A stretch of 64,000 bases of DNA from Xylophilus rhododendri (GCF_009906855.1 NZ_CP047650.1:4836001-4900000); one strand, 5' to 3'. Counted from the first letter of the stretch, positions 1-9,407 are shown. The notes: generated by a model from the letters alone, not told the origin. A program made the numbers and translations.

Positions 1-578
1 CAGCCGATGCCGCCGCCGCCCGCATCGCCCTGGTGGACCACGACTACGACGTGGTGCTGCTCGACATCGGCCTGCCCGACGCCACCGGCTTCACCGTGCT
101 GGAAGCCATGCGCAAGCGCGGCGACGCCACGCCGGTGCTGATGCTCACCGCACGCAGCCAGTTGAGCGAACGCATCAAGGGCCTGGACGCGGGCGCGGAC
201 GACTACCTGGTCAAGCCCTTCCAGTTCGATGAACTCGGCGCCCGCATCCGCGCCGTGCTGCGCCGCTCGCAGGGCACGGTGGTGCCGGTGCAGCGCTTCG
301 GCGCGGTGCAGATCGACCGGGGCCGCAAGCTGGTCACCCGCGAGGGCGCGGCGGTCAACCTCAGTGCCCACGAGTTCGCCACCCTGCTGGCCCTGGCCGG
401 GCGGCCGGGCCATGTGCTGTCGCGCCGGCAGCTGGCCGATGCGGTCTACGGCGAGGACGACGGCTCGGACAGCAACACCATCGCCGTCTTCATCCACCAG
501 CTGCGCCGCAAGCTCGGCGAGGACTTCATCACCACCGTGCACGGCCGCGGCTACCTGCTGGCGGAGCCGGCCGCGTGA
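1..578 (+). CDS. OmpR/PhoB-family response regulator (5' end missing)
   Basis: DNA-binding response regulator of a two-component system. The gene is cut by the left edge: the frame is already open from position 3, so the first part of the receiver domain is missing and the GTG at 33 is not the true start. The visible part has the phospho-acceptor Asp in LLDIGLP, the conserved Lys in LVKPF, and a C-terminal winged helix ending in TTVHGRGYLL, typical of OmpR-class output domains. The stop overlaps the start of the kinase gene by 4 bases (GTGA), so the two are translationally coupled. It resembles the QseB/TctD/PmrA group. The signal and targets cannot be read from the sequence. Confidence 0.93.
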   Translation, partial: ADAAAARIALVDHDYDVVLLDIGLPDATGFTVLEAMRKRGDATPVLMLTARSQLSERIKGLDAGADDYLVKPFQFDELGARIRAVLRRSQGTVVPVQRFGAVQIDRGRKLVTREGAAVNLSAHEFATLLALAGRPGHVLSRRQLADAVYGEDDGSDSNTIAVFIHQLRRKLGEDFITTVHGRGYLLAEPAA

Positions 579-1960
579 ACTCGCTGCGCCAACGCATGCT
601 CTGCACGCTGGGCGCCGGCATCGTGCTGTGCTGGGCGGTGTGCTGCCTGATCGTGGTGCTGGTGCTGTCGCAGAACCAGACCGGCATCTGGGACGACCGG
701 CTCAAGAGCGTGGCGGTGAAGATCATGCAGGCAATCCCGGCCGGCAAGAAGCTGGCCATCAACCACGGCCCGGCCCTGCAGCTGCCGCTCGACGACCTGG
801 ACGGCATCGATCCTATGCACTTCCAGGTCTGGACACGCGAGGGCGATCGTTTCGAACTGCAGGTCCGCACGCCGGAGGCGCCCGCCACCGCGATGGCGCC
901 GGCCTTCCCGACCGAGGGATTCTCCAGCGCCATGATCGAGGGGCGCCAATGGCGCGCCTATTCCATCGCCGACCGCCGCGGGCAGATCTATGTGCAGGTG
1001 GGCAGTCCGCAGAGCAGCATCGATGCGCGCTTCCAGCGGCGTGCCATCGGCTTCGTCGCCATCGTCACCTTCTTCCTGCTGCTGGCGGGCGGGCTGATGT
1101 TCCGGGTCGTCAAGCGCGCCCTGCGGCCGGTGAACGCGGTGGGCGCCGAGCTGCGCGCCCGCTCCGAATTCGACCTGCGCCCGCTGGCACCCGCCCGCCT
1201 GCCGCAGGAGCTGGCGCCGCTGGTGGACGCCTTCAACCACGCCCTGGCCCGGGTGGACCGCGCGGTGCAGGCCGAGCGCCGCCTGGTGGACGATGCCGCC
1301 CACGAACTGCGCACCCCCCTGGCCGCATTGCAGGCCCAGGCCCAGGTGGCCCTGCGCGCCGCCACCCTGCAGGACAAGGACGCCGCCCTGCACAAGCTGC
1401 TGGTCATCGTGGAGCGCAGCAGCCGGCTGTCGGAGCAGATGCTGGACCTGGCCCGGCTCGATGCCGGCGGCGCCGGTTTCGTGCCGGTGCCGCAGAGCCT
1501 GGGCGCCCTGGTCGGCCATGTGGTGCACGAATTCGAGGTGACGGCGCAGCAGTCCGGCCGCACCCTGCGCGCCGAGGTGTCGGACTGCGAGATCGCCTGC
1601 GACGTGGACGGCATCGGCATCCTGCTGCGCAACCTGATCGACAACGCCCTGCGCCATGCCGGCCCGGGCGGCGAGGTGGTGGTGGCCTGTGCGCGGGTCG
1701 TGGACGCTGCGGCCGGCAGCGTGCGCCTGTCGGTGCTGGACGACGGCCCCGGCGTGCCGCCCGAGGAGCGCCAGGAGATCTTCCGGCGCTTCCACCGGGT
1801 GGGCGGGCGCAGCGGCAAGGGGGCGGGCATCGGCCTGTCGCTGGTCGCGCAGATCGCCGCGCTGCACCAGGCCAGCATCGCCACCGGGCCCGGCCTGCAT
1901 GGGCGTGGTTTCGGGGTGTCCGTCACCTTCGCGGCACATCCGCCGCTGGCCGACGACTGA
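575..1960 (+). CDS. Sensor histidine kinase, QseC/TctE-like
   Basis: Inner-membrane sensor kinase partnering the response regulator just upstream. It starts at a GTG inside the regulator stop codon. The 461-residue protein has a first membrane segment near residues 13-32, a periplasmic sensor loop of about 125 residues, and a second membrane segment near 158-178. A HAMP-like linker follows, then an H-box ([12 protein letters not shown]) with His243 as the phosphorylation site. The ATPase domain has an N-box (NLIDNALRHAG, about residue 353) and the glycine boxes DDGPGVP and GKGAGIGLSL. Length and layout match the QseC/PmrB/TctE class. The stop lies only 15 bases from the end of the convergent FAD enzyme gene. 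The ligand is unknown. Confidence 0.93.
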   Translation: MNSLRQRMLCTLGAGIVLCWAVCCLIVVLVLSQNQTGIWDDRLKSVAVKIMQAIPAGKKLAINHGPALQLPLDDLDGIDPMHFQVWTREGDRFELQVRTPEAPATAMAPAFPTEGFSSAMIEGRQWRAYSIADRRGQIYVQVGSPQSSIDARFQRRAIGFVAIVTFFLLLAGGLMFRVVKRALRPVNAVGAELRARSEFDLRPLAPARLPQELAPLVDAFNHALARVDRAVQAERRLVDDAAHELRTPLAALQAQAQVALRAATLQDKDAALHKLLVIVERSSRLSEQMLDLARLDAGGAGFVPVPQSLGALVGHVVHEFEVTAQQSGRTLRAEVSDCEIACDVDGIGILLRNLIDNALRHAGPGGEVVVACARVVDAAAGSVRLSVLDDGPGVPPEERQEIFRRFHRVGGRSGKGAGIGLSLVAQIAALHQASIATGPGLHGRGFGVSVTFAAHPPLADD

Positions 1961-1975
1961 AGGGCTGCCGGCCGC

Positions 1976-3382
1976 TCAGAACACCTTGCCCGGATTCAGC
2001 AACCCCCGAGGATCCAGCGCCGTCTTGAGCGTGCGCATCAGCGCGATCTGCTCCTGCGAGCGCGCATGCCCCAGCCACTGCCGCTTGAGTGTGCCGATGC
2101 CGTGCTCGGCCGACACCGTGCCGCCGTACTCCCGCACCAGCCCGTAGACGATCTGCTCGACCTGCTTCTTCGGCTGCTCGTCCACGCCCGGCTGCCACAC
2201 GATGATGTGCAGGTTGCCGTCGCCGATATGGCCGTAGAACAGCGTGGTCGAGCCGGGGAAGGTCTCTTGCAGCTGCGTGCGGCATCGCGCCACGTAGTCG
2301 TCCATGCGGGCGATGGGCAGACCCACGTCGAAGGCCATGTGCTGCGGGAAATGCTGGTACAGCTCGCCGGTCGCATCGCGCACCGCCCAGAAGGCCCGGC
2401 CGTCGGCCACCGACTGGGCGACCACCGCGTTGGGGATGGTGCCCTGGTCCAGTAGGGTCTCCAGCCAGACCTCGAAGCGCGGCGCATCCTGCTCGGCATC
2501 GGTGCCCAGGGCTTCGATGAGCACGTAGGCGCCGTGCGGTACGTCGTCGCCCGCGAAGGGGCTGCGCACCAGGCCGGTGGCGAAGTCCCAGTATTGCGGC
2601 CACATCACCTCGAAGGCCGACAGCAGCGGGCCCAGGTTCTGCCGCGCCGACTGCAGCAGGGCCAGCACATTGGCGAAATCGGTCGCGGCGCAGATCGCCA
2701 CCATGGTGGAGGCCGGTTTCGGCCAGAGCTTCAGCACCACCCGGGTGATCACGCCCAGCACCCCCTCGCTGCCGATGAACAGCTGCTTCAGGTCGAAGCC
2801 GGCGTTGTTCTTGATCATCTTGTTGAGGCTGGTGAGCACCGTGCCATCCGGCAGCACCGCCTCGATGCCCAGCACCATCTCGCGCGCCATGCCGTAGCGG
2901 ATCACCCGGTTGCCGCCGGCATTGGTGGCCAGGTTGCCGCCGATGCTGCAGGAGCCGCGCGCGCCCAGGTCCAGCGGGCAGAAGAAGCCGGCGGCCGCGG
3001 CGGCTTCCTGCACCGCCTGCAGGGGCGTGCCGGCCAGCACCGTCATGGTGGCGCTGGCGGCATCCAGCTCCTCGATGCCGACCAGGCGTTCCAGCGACAG
3101 CGCGATCTCGTCGGAGCCGGCACGCGAGCCGCCGCACAGGCCCGTCATGCCGCCCTGCGGCACCACCGCCACGCCATGGGCCTGGCAGATGCGCAGCGCG
3201 GCCGAGACAGCGGCCGTGTCCGCCGGCCGCAGCACCGCCAGCGGGGTGGTGGCGGGCAGGCCGCTGTAGTCGTTGCGGTTGCGTTCGGGCACCGCATCGC
3301 CGGCCAGCACCGCGCTGGGGCCCAGGGCGTCGAGCAGTTCTGCCAGCAGGCTGGCGGTGTCGAGGTCGTCGCGTTTCATCAT
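1976..3382 (-). CDS. FAD-binding 2-hydroxyacid dehydrogenase (GlcD/D-lactate dehydrogenase family)
   Basis: Flavoprotein of 468 residues expected to oxidise a 2-hydroxy acid such as D-lactate, glycolate or D-2-hydroxyglutarate and pass electrons to the respiratory chain. The N-terminal half is an FAD_binding_4 domain (PQGGMTGLCGGS and GSCSIGGNLATNAGG). The C-terminal half is the FAD-oxidase C domain, with the metal/substrate motif GHIGDGNLH near residue 385 and SAEHGIG near 424-430. It is the last gene of the TRAP/sugar-acid operon. Its ATG overlaps the dctM stop (ATGA), so it is translationally coupled. In this setting it may oxidise a glycolate- or lactate-like end product of sugar-acid cleavage. 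That role is inferred; the family assignment is firm. Confidence 0.88.
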   Translation of the reverse strand: MMKRDDLDTASLLAELLDALGPSAVLAGDAVPERNRNDYSGLPATTPLAVLRPADTAAVSAALRICQAHGVAVVPQGGMTGLCGGSRAGSDEIALSLERLVGIEELDAASATMTVLAGTPLQAVQEAAAAAGFFCPLDLGARGSCSIGGNLATNAGGNRVIRYGMAREMVLGIEAVLPDGTVLTSLNKMIKNNAGFDLKQLFIGSEGVLGVITRVVLKLWPKPASTMVAICAATDFANVLALLQSARQNLGPLLSAFEVMWPQYWDFATGLVRSPFAGDDVPHGAYVLIEALGTDAEQDAPRFEVWLETLLDQGTIPNAVVAQSVADGRAFWAVRDATGELYQHFPQHMAFDVGLPIARMDDYVARCRTQLQETFPGSTTLFYGHIGDGNLHIIVWQPGVDEQPKKQVEQIVYGLVREYGGTVSAEHGIGTLKRQWLGHARSQEQIALMRTLKTALDPRGLLNPGKVF

Positions 3383-4659
3383 CCCCCCAGCAGGCGCGCG
3401 GGCCAGGTCACCAGCGCGGGAAAGGCCACCATCAGGAACATCACCACGAACTCGGCCAGCATGAAGGGCCAGACGCCGCGGATCACGTCGTCCATGCGGA
3501 TGCGCGCCACCCCGGCCACCACGTTGAGCACGGTGCCCACCGGAGGCGTCACCAGCCCGATCGAGTTGTTGATGATGAAGAGCACGCCGAAGTAGATCGG
3601 GTCGATGCCGGCCGCCTTCACCACCGGCATCAGCACCGGGGTGAGGATGAGGATGGTGGGTGTCATGTCCATGGCCGTGCCCACCACGATCACCAGCAGC
3701 ATGATCATCACCATCAGCAGCATCGGGCTGCCGACGAAGGGCTGCAGCAGCGCCACCACCTTGCTCGGCAGGTCGGCCACGGTGATCAGCCAGGCCGAGA
3801 CCAGCGCGGCCGCCACCAGGAACATCACCACGCCGGTGGTGCGGGCGGCGGTGACGAACACGCCGTAGATCTGCGCGGGCTTCAGCTCCCGGTAGATCAC
3901 CGTGGCCACGAACAGCGAATACACCGCGGCCACCACCGCGGCCTCGGTCGGCGTGAACACGCCGAAACGCAGGCCCACCAGGATGATCAGCGGCAGCATC
4001 AGCGCCCAGCCGGCCTTGCGCAGGGCGGTCAGCACCTCGGCGCGGGTGCTGCGGCGCGGCGGCGTGACCTGCTCCTTGCGCGCCAGCCACCACCAGGTGA
4101 TCCACAGGGCCGCGGCCACCAGGATGCCCGGGAAGATGCCGGCCAAAAAGAGCTTGCTGATCGACAGGTTGGCCGCCACGCCGAAGATGACGAAGCCGAT
4201 CGAGGGCGGGATGATCGGCCCGATCACCCCCGCCGCCGCGATCAGCCCGCCCGAGCGCGCCTTGTCGTGCCCGGCCGCCACCATCATCGGGATCAGCAGG
4301 GCCGACAGCGCCGCCGCATCCGCTACCGCCGAGCCCGACAGCGCCGACAGCACGCAGGCCGCCACGATGGCCACGTAGCCCAGGCCGCCGCGCACATGGC
4401 CGACGAGGGTCAGGGCCAGGTCCACGATGCGTTTGGACAGGCCGCCGGTGTTCATGATCTCCCCGGCCAGCATGAAGAAGGGCACGGCCAGCAGCGGAAA
4501 GCTGTCGGCGCCGTTGATGACGTTCTGCGCCAGGATCTGCGCATCGAACATGTCCAGGTGCCACATCAGGGCGACACCGCAGAGCAGCAGCGAGAAGGCG
4601 ATCGGGATGCCGATGGCCATGGCGCCCAGGAGGGACGCGAGGAAGACGGTGATGGTCAT
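3379..4659 (-). CDS. dctM: TRAP transporter large permease, DctM
   Basis: Large membrane subunit (426 residues, the usual DctM length) of a tripartite ATP-independent periplasmic transporter, which imports carboxylates or sugar acids using an ion gradient. It is almost entirely hydrophobic, with about a dozen membrane segments and conserved stretches such as VINGADSFPLLAVPFFMLAGE and GLVTPPVGTVLNV. I chose the ATG at 4659 (MTITVFLASL) because it gives the normal family N-terminus and follows dctQ by 13 bases; the open frame extends further upstream without meaning. It overlaps the FAD dehydrogenase start by 4 bases. The substrate is inferred from the enzymes of the operon to be a sugar acid. 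Confidence 0.93.
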   Translation of the reverse strand: MTITVFLASLLGAMAIGIPIAFSLLLCGVALMWHLDMFDAQILAQNVINGADSFPLLAVPFFMLAGEIMNTGGLSKRIVDLALTLVGHVRGGLGYVAIVAACVLSALSGSAVADAAALSALLIPMMVAAGHDKARSGGLIAAAGVIGPIIPPSIGFVIFGVAANLSISKLFLAGIFPGILVAAALWITWWWLARKEQVTPPRRSTRAEVLTALRKAGWALMLPLIILVGLRFGVFTPTEAAVVAAVYSLFVATVIYRELKPAQIYGVFVTAARTTGVVMFLVAAALVSAWLITVADLPSKVVALLQPFVGSPMLLMVMIMLLVIVVGTAMDMTPTILILTPVLMPVVKAAGIDPIYFGVLFIINNSIGLVTPPVGTVLNVVAGVARIRMDDVIRGVWPFMLAEFVVMFLMVAFPALVTWPARLLGG

Positions 4660-4672
4660 GTCTCGTCTCCGC

Positions 4673-5254
4673 TCAGTGCTGTGCCTTGGCCAGGGCGGCC
4701 AGGCGGTTCTCTTCGGCCAGGCGGGCCTGAAGGGCATCGAACTCGGCCGTCTCCTCCGAATCCTTCACCATCACCAGCGCATCGCCCTGGAGCTGGCCGC
4801 TCAGCACCCGCCACAGGTCCCACAGCAGGAAGACGGCGGCCGACACGGCGAACACCATGCCCACGCAGTAGAACCAGCCCATCGACAGGCCGGTGGTGGG
4901 CGCCGTCACATCCATGTTGATCTTCGTCTGCGCCAGGCTGCCCATGAAGAGCAGCCAGCACACCCACAGCATCAGCAGCTGGCCGACCACCACGCAGACC
5001 TTCTTGCCCGCATCCGGCAGGCGGCTGACCAGCATGTCCACGCCCAGGTGGCCGTGGTCCTTCATGGCGACCACCGCGCCCAGGAAGGTGAGCCACACGA
5101 AAAGCCAGCGCGAGAGTTCCTCCGAGACGGTGATGCCGCTGTTGAAGGCGTAGCGCAGCACCACGTTGCCGAAGACCAGCACCACCATCACGGCCAGGGC
5201 GGCGGCCATGAGGAAGTCCAGCAGCCGGCAGTAGCGGTTCATCCAGTATTCCAT
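4673..5254 (-). CDS. dctQ: TRAP transporter small permease, DctQ
   Basis: Small membrane subunit of the same TRAP transporter; it bridges the periplasmic receptor and DctM. The 193-residue protein has four predicted membrane segments and the family pattern SEELSRWLFVWLTFLGAVVAMKDHGHLGVD. It starts at an ATG preceded by AGGAGACAAGACC, a strong ribosome binding site also seen at dctP. It is separated from the upstream FAH-fold gene by 47 bases and from dctM by 13. The C-terminus carries a charged tail (residues about 160-193), somewhat longer than the minimal family form. Confidence 0.92.
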   Translation of the reverse strand: MEYWMNRYCRLLDFLMAAALAVMVVLVFGNVVLRYAFNSGITVSEELSRWLFVWLTFLGAVVAMKDHGHLGVDMLVSRLPDAGKKVCVVVGQLLMLWVCWLLFMGSLAQTKINMDVTAPTTGLSMGWFYCVGMVFAVSAAVFLLWDLWRVLSGQLQGDALVMVKDSEETAEFDALQARLAEENRLAALAKAQH

Positions 5255-5301
5255 TGGTCTTGTCTCCTGTTATTTTTTGGAAAAGGCTTGTGTCGTCTCG
5301 T

Positions 5302-6468
5302 CTAGATCGGCCGCGCGTCGAGCAGGCCGCGCCGCGCCAGGTTGCCGATGAAGGCGCGCAGGCCGAAGCGCCAGGGCGGCGCCGTCTCGCTGTGGGTCAC
5401 CCGGTTGTGCAGGCCGCCCAGGCGGGCGCTGCGGATGCTCACCCGGTCGCCCAGCTTGTGGGTGAAGCCGCTGCCGGGCTGGTCGCGGTCCTCGATGGGC
5501 GCGAAGAGCGTGCCGAGGAACAGCATGAAGCCGTCCGGGTACTGGTGCGCGGCGATGGTCTGGCCCACGATATCGGCCGGGTCGCGGCTGATGCTGGCCA
5601 TGGTGTTGATGCCGCGCAGCTGGTAGCCGTCCTCGCCGCTGACTTCCAGGTGCACCGTCTCGGCGCGCACGTCGTCCAGGCTGAAAGTGCCGTCGAACAG
5701 GCGGATGAAGGGGCCGATGGCGCAGGAGGCGTTGTTGTCCTTGGCCTTGCCCAGCAGCAGGGCGCTGCGGCCCTCGATGTCGCGCAGGTTCACATCGTTG
5801 CCCAGCGCAGCGCCCACGACCTCACCGCGGCTGTTCACCGCCAGCACCACCTCCGGCTCCGGGTTGTTCCAGGCCGAGTCGGCGCGTATGCCGATCTCGT
5901 CGCCGCTGCCCACCGAGGCCAGCACCGGCGCTTTGGTGAAGACCTCGGCATCCGGGCCTACGCCCACTTCCAGGTACTGCGACCACAGGCCCTGCTGCTG
6001 CAGCAGGGCCTTGAGCGCCATCGCCTGTTCGGAGCCGGGGCGGATGTCCGCCAGGTTGGAGCCGATCAGCGCCAGCACCTTGCTGCGCAGCAGCAGGGCG
6101 CGCGAGGCATCGCCGCCGGCCTGTTCCTCGATCACCCGTTCGATCAGGCTGCTGGCGAAGGTCACGCCGGCGGCTTTCACCACCTGCAGGTCGCAGGGGG
6201 CGAGCAGGAAGGGCTTGGCGGGATCGCGGCCGTCGAGCTGGCTGTTGGCCAGCAGCTCGTCGACGCTGCACAGGCGTTTGCCGGCGAGCCGTTTCATTTC
6301 GGCGGCCGGGGCGGCCGTCTCCAGCAGCGTGCTCACGGTGGGGAAAAGCTCGCTGATGTCGAACACGCCCTCGGGCCGCAGCACGGCCACCGAAGGGCCG
6401 TCGGTCCAGACGCGGGCCAGCAGGGTGCCGGCCAGCCCGTCGTCGGGCAGGATCTGTGGTGCTTGCAT
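5302..6468 (-). CDS. FAH-family dehydratase, XylX-like (2-keto-3-deoxy sugar acid)
   Basis: Protein of 388 residues with a C-terminal fumarylacetoacetate-hydrolase fold. It is longer than the usual 280-residue FAH hydrolases, and its size and context fit the XylX-like group that dehydrates 2-keto-3-deoxy-pentonates to 2-oxoglutarate semialdehyde in Weimberg-type pathways. Putative metal ligands are Glu204 and Glu206 (NPEPEVVL) and an Asp around 225-230 (GNDVNLRD). It follows the IlvD/Edd-type dehydratase by 13 bases, which would supply its substrate. The next Weimberg enzyme, an aldehyde dehydrogenase, is not in this window. The exact substrate is uncertain. Confidence 0.8.
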   Translation of the reverse strand: MQAPQILPDDGLAGTLLARVWTDGPSVAVLRPEGVFDISELFPTVSTLLETAAPAAEMKRLAGKRLCSVDELLANSQLDGRDPAKPFLLAPCDLQVVKAAGVTFASSLIERVIEEQAGGDASRALLLRSKVLALIGSNLADIRPGSEQAMALKALLQQQGLWSQYLEVGVGPDAEVFTKAPVLASVGSGDEIGIRADSAWNNPEPEVVLAVNSRGEVVGAALGNDVNLRDIEGRSALLLGKAKDNNASCAIGPFIRLFDGTFSLDDVRAETVHLEVSGEDGYQLRGINTMASISRDPADIVGQTIAAHQYPDGFMLFLGTLFAPIEDRDQPGSGFTHKLGDRVSIRSARLGGLHNRVTHSETAPPWRFGLRAFIGNLARRGLLDARPI

Positions 6469-6481
6469 GGGAAAAAGGATC

Positions 6482-8266
6482 TCAGTGGTTGTGCCGGGGC
6501 GTCTTCTCGGCGATGCGGCGGTAGGCCAGCGCGAAGTCCAGCGTGGCGCCGTCGGCCAGCTGGCCGGTCTTCTCGCGGTAGAGCTGCTCCCAGGGCGAAT
6601 GGCTGGCGGGAATCGGCGGGGCGGGCAGCTCGCGCTTGCGCCGGGCGATCTCTTCCTCGCTCACCAGCGCATTGCAGCTGCCGGTGTTGAGGTCGATGCG
6701 GATGGTGTCGCCGGTGGCCAGCCAGGACAGCCCGCCGCCCACCGCGCTTTCCGGCGAGGCGTTCAGGATGGAGGGGCTGTCCGCCGTGCCCGACTGGCGG
6801 CCGTCGCCCAGCGTCGGCAGGGTGCGGATGCCGGCCTGGATCAGCGCGTCCGGCGGCTGCATGTTCACCACCTCGGCCGAGCCCGGCCAGCCGATGGGGC
6901 CGGCGCCGCGCATCACCAGGATGCAGTTCTCGTCGATGCCCAGCGCCGGATCGTTGATGCGGTGGTGGTAGTCGTCCGAGCCCTCGAAGACGACGGCGCG
7001 GGCCTCGAACACGTTCTCGTGGCCGGGCTGCTGGAGATAGCGGGCGCGGAAGCTCTCGCCGATCACCGAGGTCTTCATGATGCCGAAGTCGAACAGATTG
7101 CCCGACAGCACCAGGAAGCCGGCGTCCGTCATCAGCGGCGCATCGAAGGGCAGGATCACCTCGCGGTCGCGCGACTGCCGGCCTTCGACGTTCTCGCCCA
7201 CGCTGCGGCCGGTGACGCTGTGGCAGTCGCCGTGCAGCTTGCCGGCCTCGCGCAGCTCCCACATCACCGCCGGCACGCCGCCCGCGCGGAAGAAACGTTC
7301 GCCCAGGTACTTGCCGGCCGGCTGCATGTTCACCAGCAGGGGCAGGGCGTAGCCGTGGGTGGTCCAGTCGGAAGGATGCAGCTCCACGCCCGCATGGCGG
7401 GCCATGGCCTGGATGTGCACCTGCGCATTGCTGGAGCCGCCGGCGCAGCTGACGACCGACAGGGCGTTGAGGAAACTCTCCCGCGTCAGGATCCGGGAGG
7501 GCCGCAGGTCCTCGTGCGCCATCTCCACGATGCGTTTGCCGGTCTCGTAGGCCATCTGGCCGCGCTCGCGGTAGGGCGCGGGAATCGCGGCGCAGCCGGG
7601 CAGGGACAGGCCGAGCGCCTCGGCGACCGCGTTCATGGTGCTGGCCGTGCCCATGGTGTTGCAGTGGCCGGCCGAGGGCGCGCTGCTGCAGGCGCGGTCC
7701 ATGAACTCCTCCTCGTCGATCTCGCCGGCGGCCAGCTGGCGGCGGCTGCGCCAGATGACGGTGCCGGAGCCGACCAGCTCGCCGTCGTGCCAGCCGTCGA
7801 GCATCGGCCCGCCGGAGAGCACGATGGCCGGGATGTCCACGGTGGAGGCGGCCATGATGCCGGCGGGCGTGGTCTTGTCGCAGCCGGTGGTGAGCACCAC
7901 CGCGTCGATCGGATAGCCGTAGAGGATCTCCACCAGGCCCAGGTAGGCCAGGTTGCGGTCCAGCGCGGCGGTGGGGCGGCGGCAGTTCTCGAAGATCGGA
8001 TGTACCGGGAACTCCATCGGAATGCCGCCCGCGTCGCGTATGCCCTCGCGCACCCGGCGCGCCAGGTCCAGGTGGATGCGGTTGCAGGGCGAGAGGTCGC
8101 TGCCGGTCTGGGCGATGCCGATGATCGGCCGGCCCGAGCGCAGCTCGGCGGGCGTGAGCCCGTAGTTCATGAAACGCTCCAGGTAGAGCGCGGTCATGTC
8201 CGAGCGTTCGGGGTCGGCGAACCAGTCGCGGGAGCGGAAACGGCGGGGTTCTGGTCTATCGGTCAT
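6482..8266 (-). CDS. IlvD/Edd-family sugar-acid dehydratase (arabinonate/xylonate type)
   Basis: Iron-sulfur dehydratase of 594 residues that removes water from a sugar acid (for example L-arabinonate or D-xylonate) to give a 2-keto-3-deoxy acid. Expected [2Fe-2S] ligands are Cys61 (LSPCNRIH), Cys129 (TTGCDKTTP) and Cys202 (AGHCNTMG). Lys131 is at the position of the carbamylated lysine that binds Mg. Length and motifs match the pentonate dehydratase subgroup rather than dihydroxyacid dehydratase of branched-chain amino acid synthesis. It lies 22 bases after dctP and 13 before the XylX-like gene, so transport and the first two catabolic steps are co-transcribed. Which sugar acid is used cannot be told from the sequence. 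Confidence 0.88.
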   Translation of the reverse strand: MTDRPEPRRFRSRDWFADPERSDMTALYLERFMNYGLTPAELRSGRPIIGIAQTGSDLSPCNRIHLDLARRVREGIRDAGGIPMEFPVHPIFENCRRPTAALDRNLAYLGLVEILYGYPIDAVVLTTGCDKTTPAGIMAASTVDIPAIVLSGGPMLDGWHDGELVGSGTVIWRSRRQLAAGEIDEEEFMDRACSSAPSAGHCNTMGTASTMNAVAEALGLSLPGCAAIPAPYRERGQMAYETGKRIVEMAHEDLRPSRILTRESFLNALSVVSCAGGSSNAQVHIQAMARHAGVELHPSDWTTHGYALPLLVNMQPAGKYLGERFFRAGGVPAVMWELREAGKLHGDCHSVTGRSVGENVEGRQSRDREVILPFDAPLMTDAGFLVLSGNLFDFGIMKTSVIGESFRARYLQQPGHENVFEARAVVFEGSDDYHHRINDPALGIDENCILVMRGAGPIGWPGSAEVVNMQPPDALIQAGIRTLPTLGDGRQSGTADSPSILNASPESAVGGGLSWLATGDTIRIDLNTGSCNALVSEEEIARRKRELPAPPIPASHSPWEQLYREKTGQLADGATLDFALAYRRIAEKTPRHNH

Positions 8267-8288
8267 CGCTGCCTTTGCTTTTTTCGCC

Positions 8289-9290
8289 TTACTTGCCGCG
8301 GGCCTTGTTCAGCTCGGCCATCATTTCGCGGGTGGTGTCCTCGCCGAATTCCTTGCTGAACTTGGCGACCACCGGCTGCAGCTTCTCGCGCAGCTTGGCT
8401 TGTTCCGCGGGCGGCAGTTCGGTGATCTGCATGCCGACCTTCTTCAGCTCGCCCAGGGCCTTGTCGGCCAGCGCGCGGATCGCCTTGCGTTCGAACTGGG
8501 TGGCTTCGGCGGCGGCTTCGCGCACGATCTTCTGTTCGTCGGCGTTGAGCGTGTCCCAGCTCTTCTTGGACAGCAGGAACACCCAGGTGCTGTAGATGTG
8601 GCGCGACAGCACCAGGTGCTTCTGCACCTCGTAGAACTTGCTGGTGAGGATGGTGGCGGCGGGGTTCTCCTGGCCGTCGACGGCGCGCTGCTCCATGGCC
8701 GAATACAGCTCGGTGAAGGGCAGGGGCGTGGCGTTGGCGCCCAGGGCGGCGAAGCTGTCGATGAAGAGCGGGCTCTGGATCACCCGCAGCTTCAGGCCGG
8801 CGAAGTCCTCGGCCTTGGTGATCGGGCGGCGCGAGTTGCTGGTGTGGCGGAAGCCGTTCTCCCAGTAGCCCAGGCCGATCAGGCCTTTCTCGGGCAGCTT
8901 GTCGAGCAGCTTCTTGCCGAAGGCGCTGTCGAGCACCGCGTCGGCTTCCTGCTCGTTGTTGAAGGTCATCGGCAGGTTGAGCACGCCGAAATCCTTCACC
9001 ACCGAGACGAGGGTGGAGCTGTCGGGAATCGTCATCTCCAGGCTGCCGCCGCGCAGGGCCGAGATCATGGTGACGTCGTTGCCCAGCGTGCCGTTGGCGA
9101 ACACCTTGGCATTGAGCTTGCCGCCGCTCTTGGCGGCCAGCCCTTCGCCGAAATGCTTGGCGGCGAGCGCCTGCGGATGGTCGTCGGTGATGCCGGTGCC
9201 GATCTTGAAGGTGTGCTCGCGGATCTGGGCGAAGGCGGTGCTGCCCAGCAGGGCCAAAGCGGCGGCCAGCGCCATGGTTTTCAGTTTCAT
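8289..9290 (-). CDS. dctP: TRAP transporter substrate-binding protein, DctP
   Basis: Periplasmic receptor of the TRAP transporter, 333 residues, with a Sec signal peptide (MKLKTMALAAALALLGSTAFAQ, cleaved about residue 22). The body has the DctP pattern, including IRVIQSPLFIDSFAALGANATPLPF-type residues around 165-190 and GQENPAATI just after. It is the first gene of a six-gene minus-strand operon (dctP, dehydratase, FAH, dctQ, dctM, FAD dehydrogenase) and has a good ribosome binding site (AGGAGACAAGAC then ATG). It is divergent from the LysR gene at 9408, which probably controls the operon from the 117-base gap. Its position first in the operon would favour high expression of the receptor. 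Confidence 0.93.
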   Translation of the reverse strand: MKLKTMALAAALALLGSTAFAQIREHTFKIGTGITDDHPQALAAKHFGEGLAAKSGGKLNAKVFANGTLGNDVTMISALRGGSLEMTIPDSSTLVSVVKDFGVLNLPMTFNNEQEADAVLDSAFGKKLLDKLPEKGLIGLGYWENGFRHTSNSRRPITKAEDFAGLKLRVIQSPLFIDSFAALGANATPLPFTELYSAMEQRAVDGQENPAATILTSKFYEVQKHLVLSRHIYSTWVFLLSKKSWDTLNADEQKIVREAAAEATQFERKAIRALADKALGELKKVGMQITELPPAEQAKLREKLQPVVAKFSKEFGEDTTREMMAELNKARGK

Positions 9291-9407
9291 GTCTTGTCTC
9301 CTGTCGTTGTTGGTTGGAACCGGCAGGCAGACTAAAAGACTCGGATAGCGTGGTCCAATCAGTGTTTAGGACAAGGTCATTCCATTCAGTTATCGGTGGC
9401 TTCCAGG

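Noticed and set aside
1976..4564. A fused dctM/FAD dehydrogenase protein
   Set aside because: The FAD enzyme has its own ATG overlapping the dctM stop; the upstream part of the open frame is a shadow of dctM in another frame.
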